Below, in pieces: positions 58,598 through 64,000 of a stretch of 64,000 nucleotides of DNA. Every line of letters begins with the position of its first letter. Position 1 is the first letter of the stretch. The notes beneath the pieces were generated by a model. That model was not told where the DNA came from. It saw only the letters and a program-made list of their open reading frames with translations, and searched no databases. Source of the DNA: Lichenostomus cassidix (taxonomy: Eukaryota > Chordata > Aves > Passeriformes > Meliphagidae). Location of the stretch: NCBI GenBank assembly GCA_008360975.2, contig CM039211.1, positions 5,765,522 to 5,829,521 of the forward strand. The letters are read 5' to 3'. Both the position numbers and the translations under genes were made by a program.

Positions 58598-60549
58598 TGG
58601 CCAGCAGGGGAAGGAAATGGGAGGGAGGTAGGGTCACGAAGGGAAGAAGGGGTAGGGAGCTGGGTGCGGGCAGGGGCAGGAGAACGGGAAAATTTAGGAA
58701 TTTCCTCTGCGGATGTAGGACAGTCCGCTGCGTAATGTCCCCTTTTGCCGCAGCGATTGCATATGGTGTATGGGCTGCGGAGGGCCAGCGCTTGTGATGT
58801 ATTTACGTTCAGTGCCTTGACGGCGGCCAGCCGCCGGCACACGCTGACCATTTGTGCAATAGTTGGTCTGGGATCGTGGGGAAGCGACAAGATGATTTCT
58901 TTACAAATCGCATTAGCACGCGTGATGGCCCCGTCCACCAGCAGCTGGTCCCGGATGGTGTGGTCAGGCACCTGGTGGTCGATTGCCTGCTTGAGTTTGT
59001 CCACGAACGTCGAGAAAGCCTCATCCGGGCCCTGGAAAATTTCTAAATAGGGTACAGTAGGGGCATCCCCTGGAGGGATACCAAGAAGGACCCTTTCAGC
59101 AGCACCGGCCAAGGACACGAGAATATCTACTGGTATCTCGTTGGCCTGTTTTTGGGGCTTAAAATAATCCCCTTCGCCCAACAATAAATCAAAGGTCGGA
59201 CCGTTCGGTGTGCCGTACCCAGGAAGCAGTTGCTCTAAACCCCGAATTTGCCTTTTCCATTCTTCCTCCCATTCCTGGTATTCCACAGGAGAAAGAAGGC
59301 AGGACATAACCAATTTGATATCTGTGGGGATTAGAGGGACGCCCGTTAGTGTGGCGTGAAGAACTGCTTTAAAGTAATTTGAATCCCTGCCAAACTCCTT
59401 TTGTGTTTTGGCAAGGTCTTTGAGTACCGCACGATCGAAGGGTTCGTACCGTGGGCGATTGCCAGTCCATGAAACATGAACCGGGGCTGCGAAAGGTGCC
59501 TGGAGGTCTCCCGGTTCCGGTTTAGGAGGCTGCCCGTTCGGGACCGAGCCGGCGGGCGCACCCAAGATGGCCTCCTTCCGGTCAGGGACTGGTGGAGGAC
59601 CATCCAAGATGGCGTCCTTCCGGCAAGGACCGGAAGTGGAGCCGTGGGAATCCGGAAGACCCACCTCCAGGGAGGGGTTTGGAGGGGGAGGAGCGCAGGG
59701 AGGGGTAACCGATTGAGGATCCGGGGAGGAGTCAAGGAATAGGTGGGGTTTAGGCGTGGGAAAGGAAGTGGGAGGTGGTTGGAAAAAGGGGTTGGACGCG
59801 GGGGCGGAGAATACTGAGGAGGGGGTGTGCCCGCACGGAGATGGTGAAACCGCCCAGGGGGAGGGATTAGGGTAGGACGGCGGGAAAACTGAGGGAGAAG
59901 AAGCGGGAAAGGGAGAAATGGGGGATGGGGAAGCCACGCGGTCAGCGCCATCTTGGCACTGCTCGCCGCCCTTTTGTGGTTCCCCGGGAAGGTTAAACTT
60001 AACATGGTGGGGTGCGCGGGGCACTACAGGGGTAGACTCAACTGGGAAAACGGGATTAGGGAAGGCAGAACTGGGGGTGCTTGAGAGGGGCGCGCGCTTT
60101 TCACCCTCCCAAGCGGGGTTAGAAATGACTGGGGGAGCGCCGGGAACTGGGTGAGAATCCCGAGCCCGCAGGCTTTCTGGGCTGCCTCGGTTGTCTCGTG
60201 TAGGATGGGGGCTAGGGTTAGTGAGGGATCGGAGAGAGGGGTTGGGGGAAACCGCACCGCTTTTTGAAAAGGAGGGACGGAGAGCTAAGAAAATTTGGTG
60301 AAGGAGGCTGAAAAACTGCGAGACCCTCGGATCATTCCAGTTAAAACCGGGCTGAAACATGAGGGCTCGCACCCGATGCCAAAAGGGATACGAGTTCGCG
60401 TCGGTGGGGGAAATATCAGGGATCTTGGAAAAAATAAATTTAACAAAACGCTTCAAAAGCAGGCGGGAAAAAGAAAATTCGGCACTACGTAAAAGGGTTT
60501 TTACATTAACATAAAATTCCCGCTGGGGCTTGGTTAGTTTTACACCCAT
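58588..60549 (-). CDS. gag: ERV Gag polyprotein, intact open frame
   Basis: A 653-codon open frame. It begins MGVK, so Gly2 could be myristoylated for membrane targeting. A matrix-like N-terminus (to about residue 95) is followed by an unusually long proline/serine-rich region (about 95-360) and a capsid region. The capsid holds a class II major homology region (FQGPDEAFSTFVDKL, about 505-519). One zinc knuckle, CNRCGKRGHYAADC (597-610, C-x2-C-x4-H-x4-C), ends the nucleocapsid. Betaretroviruses and alpharetroviruses usually have two knuckles. No clear PPxY or PTAP late motif was seen. A short internal duplication (K-D/E-AIL-x-GPPP-like) lies in the proline-rich part. The frame ends at the frameshift heptamer. 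Confidence 0.9.
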   Translation of the reverse strand: MGVKLTKPQREFYVNVKTLLRSAEFSFSRLLLKRFVKFIFSKIPDISPTDANSYPFWHRVRALMFQPGFNWNDPRVSQFFSLLHQIFLALRPSFSKSGAVSPNPSLRSLTNPSPHPTRDNRGSPESLRARDSHPVPGAPPVISNPAWEGEKRAPLSSTPSSAFPNPVFPVESTPVVPRAPHHVKFNLPGEPQKGGEQCQDGADRVASPSPISPFPASSPSVFPPSYPNPSPWAVSPSPCGHTPSSVFSAPASNPFFQPPPTSFPTPKPHLFLDSSPDPQSVTPPCAPPPPNPSLEVGLPDSHGSTSGPCRKDAILDGPPPVPDRKEAILGAPAGSVPNGQPPKPEPGDLQAPFAAPVHVSWTGNRPRYEPFDRAVLKDLAKTQKEFGRDSNYFKAVLHATLTGVPLIPTDIKLVMSCLLSPVEYQEWEEEWKRQIRGLEQLLPGYGTPNGPTFDLLLGEGDYFKPQKQANEIPVDILVSLAGAAERVLLGIPPGDAPTVPYLEIFQGPDEAFSTFVDKLKQAIDHQVPDHTIRDQLLVDGAITRANAICKEIILSLPHDPRPTIAQMVSVCRRLAAVKALNVNTSQALALRSPYTICNRCGKRGHYAADCPTSAEEIPKFSRSPAPARTQLPTPSSLRDPTSLPFPSPAGQGN

Positions 60550-60821
60550 AGCGTCCCTTTAAACGAGGGGATAAAACAAACCAACTGCTACCCGATAACC
60601 ACGAAGGGAAAAATGAATAAAAGGAGGTGAGCCCAGGGACCCCTTCCCCAGCCCAACTCACCCGAAAACAAAGCGCGGTTGTCGGTTTCCGAGGCTCCGA
60701 TGGGGCGAGGCAACGAATTTGTGAGGAGCGCACTCTTGAAATCAAGAGGCGCTACCACTCACGCGGCGGCGACGTCCAACGATGTCCACTCTTCACCTCA
60801 AAAGGGTGATGTGAGGTCGGA
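60550..60821 (-). other. ERV 5' leader
   Basis: About 270 untranslated bases between the primer site and gag. A packaging signal and a splice donor for env would be expected here, but no specific element could be assigned by eye. Confidence 0.4.
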
Positions 60822-60839
60822 GGGTGACGTTGGGCGCCA
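60822..60839 (-). other. primer binding site, tRNA-Lys type
   Basis: TGGCGCCCAACGTCACCC starts two bases after the 5' LTR. The first 13 bases match the 3' end of tRNA-Lys(CTT) (PBS-Lys1,2), the primer of many betaretroviruses. Alpharetroviruses use tRNA-Trp instead. The last five bases deviate. Confidence 0.85.
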
Positions 60840-60841
60840 CT

Positions 60842-61629
60842 TAATATAGTTTAAAGAGTCCGCTTCGTGTGCTTAGTCCCTTATGGGCTTTCGGGGCTCC
60901 GGCGCGGTCAAGAGAGACCTTGCAGGCTCCCCGGGCAGGCGGTCCCGGTTCTCCAAGCTACTGCCGGGCGGCAGTGAAACCCGCTTCAGGGTCGCCCAAT
61001 TGGGTGGAGAGACCCTGGCGCGATGGCCAGTGCCAGCCGCGTGGTTTGGCGAATTGGACCGAGAGCCCCTCGGAATAAAAGCAGTCCAGGCGGGTTGAGG
61101 ACGAGCAAGACACAGGTTTATTGGCAAGAGAGCAAGCGGGGGAGGCATGTCGCTCTAGTCCTCAGGGCAACTCAGCGAGGGAGTCCCAGTGCTGAGCACG
61201 AAGGGGTTCCCTAGCAACCGAAGGTGCTGTGCTGAGCAGCCCCGAGCATGCTTGGGACATGACCTTTTAAGGCAAGCCACGGGGTTTCCCGGGGCGGAGT
61301 GCAGGGGCGGGACCAACTGGGTTAGGGAAGACGTCATCAGGGGCAAATCAGGCATAACTGGGGCGGGGAGTACAAGGAACCAATGAACGCGGGGCGGCAA
61401 GAGAACATTCTGGGGGTAGGCGGCAACAGGGGAGGAGACAGGGGAGGGGACAGCAAGCTTTTAACGAATGAACTTAACACAAACTTTTGGAGGGAGGGAG
61501 AGTACGGCTTACAGCCCGGCCTCCTCCGAGTCCCAGGAGATGTTATCATTGGAGGCATCTGCTTCTACGGGATGGAGCTCCACGCCTTGAGACTCGGGAT
61601 CGGCAGCCTCAGGCTGCCGTACTACTACA
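60842..61629 (-). repeat. 5' LTR of the ERV
   Basis: 788 bases with the same borders, TATA-like box (about 61,263-61,272) and poly(A) signal (61,117-61,122) as the 3' LTR. The U3 keeps an open copy of the env tail (61,629-61,509) with four residue changes and no frame damage. Differences from the 3' LTR cluster near the R/U5 region and around 61,125-61,185. Confidence 0.95.
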
Positions 61630-61635
61630 CTAAAG
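61630..61635. repeat. ERV target-site duplication, right copy
   Basis: CTAAAG, identical to 55,497-55,502. Confidence 0.9.
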
Positions 61636-63341
61636 AACTAAAAATAATAAAAAAGCCCCAAAAACAAACTCCAAAATATCAAGTAATTTTACCACTTTTG
61701 TTATTATCACCTGAAAAGTGATTTTTAAAAATTAATACTACATCCAAACCAGTACCAAGAATTGCAACTCTGTTAGGTAATTAAATCACTCTGCAACTTT
61801 AAGTTTGGAACCTGTTTTTGCCCTTTTCTTCTGTGCATGCCCCCATCTGTGTCCTATGTCAACTCATGAATTTGGTATGTTTTAACAGTTTTTTTTCTTT
61901 CCTCTCTTCTGCATGTCTGCGGCAGGAGAGAGCAGAGGTGCCTGGCATTTAGTCAGGGTCAAACCCTGACAGAAGGAAAACTTTTTTTGGGGGAAAATGG
62001 CTGTCCTGGGTGGACAGTGTAATGAGAGTATTTTGTTGTCCTTCACTGAAAAGTTTGTTAGTCCTCCCTGTGCCCCTGGGATGGACTTGGCAGAAGAAAA
62101 TTGGGATAGGGAGCGCTCAAGATCTGCAAATGAAATAATGCTGTCTTTTAAAGATTTGGTGAAAGACTTTTACTTTCAATTACATGTGGAAAATGAAAAA
62201 AGGCTTCAGTCCAAGGTGTTGCTTGCTCCCGAACACGATAATATCCAAAGGATTAATGCAGAGATTCGGAATGAGAGAAAGAATTTTACAGGGAGAACTG
62301 AGGGATGTAGAACACGCAAAATACTCTGAAACACAATCTTGTAACTCAGACATCTTGATGTGCTCAATAGGGTTAAAAGTAAAAGAATCTGCTCTGAAAA
62401 AGAGAGAAATACAACATTTGCGTTGACGTCTGATGACAAGAAATTAGCATGTTGACCCTTAATTTAAACTAGCAAGGGTCAGCAAACTGATAATAAATGG
62501 TGTCATGTATGGCCACAGGAATACGAAACCTGGCCATAAATCGGGTGAGACTGAAATCCATTCCATACCAATGAAGAGGGATGCTGAGAAGCTGAGTGGT
62601 GAGCAGAGAGTTAAAATCATTGTAGTAAACTGGACAAAATGTTTTCCATGAGGCTGATAAGTTTAATTCATTGCTCCAGGGAAAGCAGCAGAAGCCTGCT
62701 AAAAACCGTTAAAGAAACTCATCTTAAATGGCTAAAGCACTCCCTAATTCACAGGCTGCAACACTTGACCAAATTTTTACAAGCAGCCTTACACCCTCCA
62801 CCAAACATGAAACAAATCAGAGGAGATCACTGCAAAGCAGCAAGAGGGAAGCAACACGAGCAGTGCAGCAAGCACTCCATGACATAAAAGTTAGAAGCCC
62901 AACTAAATGGTGCCAGCTTGATGCAGTTACACAGCTTGGTTTTGCACTGGAAGTTTGTGTTGTGTTCTTTTGCTAGAAATGCCAAGAACACATCTCCTCT
63001 GAAGATCAGACACGAGTCCCAGAGCAGGGAAGCTACCAGCAGAGAAAAATGGAGATGTGATGATCACTATTCACTGTAGCCCTGTCACCTCTGTGATAGA
63101 TAAAAGAGGCTTCTTCTTCCTTTTAATAGTGGTTCACTAGTGGGCTACATTTTCTCTTTTCTTTTTATATGAACCTACCAACAGATGAGATGGAGCTGTG
63201 TGAGAACCAATGAAGTTTGTAATTGCCACTGTAATTGCTGGTCTTGTCAGTTTATGACTGTTTGTGACTTGTTTGTCTTTTCATTATAAGGGACTTGTTG
63301 GGAGACAGAATGTAAGTCAAAAAAATTTATTTTTTTAAATG
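61636..63341. other. intergenic DNA right of the ERV
   Basis: A plus-strand frame of 110 codons (61,997-62,329) and overlapping shorter frames have no recognised domain or splice context. No RNA gene or repeat was recognised. Confidence 0.4.
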
Positions 63342-63865
63342 AAAAAAATGGTGTAGGAAAATCTCCTTTGGGTGTATAATTTTTCTCAACAAAAACTTAA
63401 GACATCTTGGAAATCATGCTAACCTTCCCAGCTCTGCCTTGGGAGGTTTCACAGTTCTTCTGATTTGGCTACAGTCTTCAGAGTTCATAATGAAGGAACT
63501 AAGGAAAAAAATGGTGTAGGAAAACCTCCTATGGGTGTATAATTTTTCTCATCAAAAACTCAGACATCTTGGAAAGAATATTAACCTTCTCAGCTCTGCC
63601 TTGGGAGGTTTTACAGTTCTTCTGATTTGAGTACATCAGAGTTCATAATGAAGTAAATAAAGAAAAAAAAATGATGTAGGAAAATCTCCTATGGGTGGAT
63701 AAATCTTCTTAACAAAAACTGAAACATCTTTGAAATAATGTTAACCTTCCCAGCTCCGCCTTGGGAGGTTTTACAGCTCTTCTGCTTTGACTCTGGTCTT
63801 CACAGTTCATAATGAAGGAACTAAGGAATTATAACACAACATAAAAAAAAATGATGCATGAAGAA
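63342..63865. repeat. tandem array, unit about 160-180 bases, three copies plus start of a fourth
   Basis: The anchor 'atgRtgtagg' occurs at 63,348, 63,511 and 63,671, with a degenerate version at 63,851, giving spacings of 163, 160 and 180 bases. Each unit contains 'cagctcYgccttgggagg', 'cagttcttctgatttg' and 'agttcataatgaag'. Units are diverged by several percent. The array stops at the fourth anchor. Confidence 0.92.
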
Positions 63866-64000
63866 TGGTTGACTCCACCTTCCCCATCTAGTGTTGTCAT
63901 TAGGCTCGTGGATGAGCAGAGTCTCTGTTGCTCCAAAATTTTCCTTGGGATCCACCAAGGCAGCAGGAAAGCAGGTCTGCAGCTGTGGCATGGAAATTGT
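63866..64000. other. unassigned end of window
   Basis: Too short to assign. Nothing was recognised. Confidence 0.4.

Larger units (their letters stand above)
55503..61629 (-). mobile_element. class II endogenous retrovirus provirus, internally deleted
   Basis: The order on the minus strand is 5' LTR (61,629-60,842), tRNA-Lys-type primer site, gag, frameshift site, short pro-side remnant, C-terminal integrase, env, polypurine tract and 3' LTR (56,286-55,503). Most of the protease, all reverse transcriptase and RNase H and the first part of integrase are missing, which explains the 6.1-kb length. Gag and the primer site are betaretrovirus-like, while Env is alpharetrovirus-like. Avian genomes are known to carry such alpha/beta-intermediate elements. 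The copy could not replicate alone. Packaging and movement with help from another element is conceivable but not shown. Confidence 0.95.

Noticed and set aside
59346..60005. 219-codon minus-strand frame inside gag
   Set aside because: It overlaps the proline-rich part of gag in another frame. GC-rich, stop-poor DNA explains it, and no known accessory gene matches.
1..64000. tRNA, rRNA, CRISPR arrays and bacterial-type operons
   Set aside because: No cloverleaf with internal promoter boxes, rRNA core or regular spacer array was seen. The window is vertebrate-like.

Overview
The window looks like nuclear DNA from a bird, most likely a songbird. The evidence is CR1 LINE 3' ends on both strands, an avian-type class II endogenous retrovirus (ERV), long unique AT-rich intergenic DNA, microsatellites, intron-split genes with GT/AG junctions and no operon-like coding. 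The species and chromosome cannot be read from the sequence.

Region 1 (about 6.2-21.1 kb) is a GC-rich, duplicated gene island, and its exon evidence is all on the minus strand. The best gene is a heat-shock-factor-type transcription factor (9,352-11,916) with three exons, an HSF DNA-binding domain, matching splice phases, a CpG/GC-box 5' flank and a poly(A) signal. Around it lie two copies of a 2.8-kb segment (6,219-8,990 and 16,069-18,838). They carry exon-like modules and a CGGCA pentanucleotide array that also sits in intron 1 of the HSF-like gene. At 19.4-21.1 kb are several exons of a RhoGAP-domain protein with at least one apparent lesion.

Region 2 (about 21.6-55.5 kb) has no convincing gene apart from one unassigned exon-like ORF near 22.6-22.9 kb. 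It holds a probable solo LTR, CR1 fragments, a 434-bp TTCC/CTCC tract, a GA/GAAA tract and unique DNA.

Region 3 (55,503-61,629, minus strand) is a nearly complete but internally deleted class II ERV of 6.1 kb. It has two LTRs flanked by a perfect 6-bp target duplication, a tRNA-Lys-type primer site, open gag and env frames, a gag-pro frameshift site with a downstream 11-bp stem, a short pro-side remnant and only the C-terminal part of integrase. Env is alpharetrovirus-like, while Gag, the primer site and the frameshift signal are betaretrovirus-like. The env reading frame ends inside the U3 of the 3' LTR. The two LTRs differ at several percent of positions by eye although gag and env are both open.

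Region 4 (61.6-64 kb) is intergenic and ends in a tandem array with a period of about 160-180 bp.
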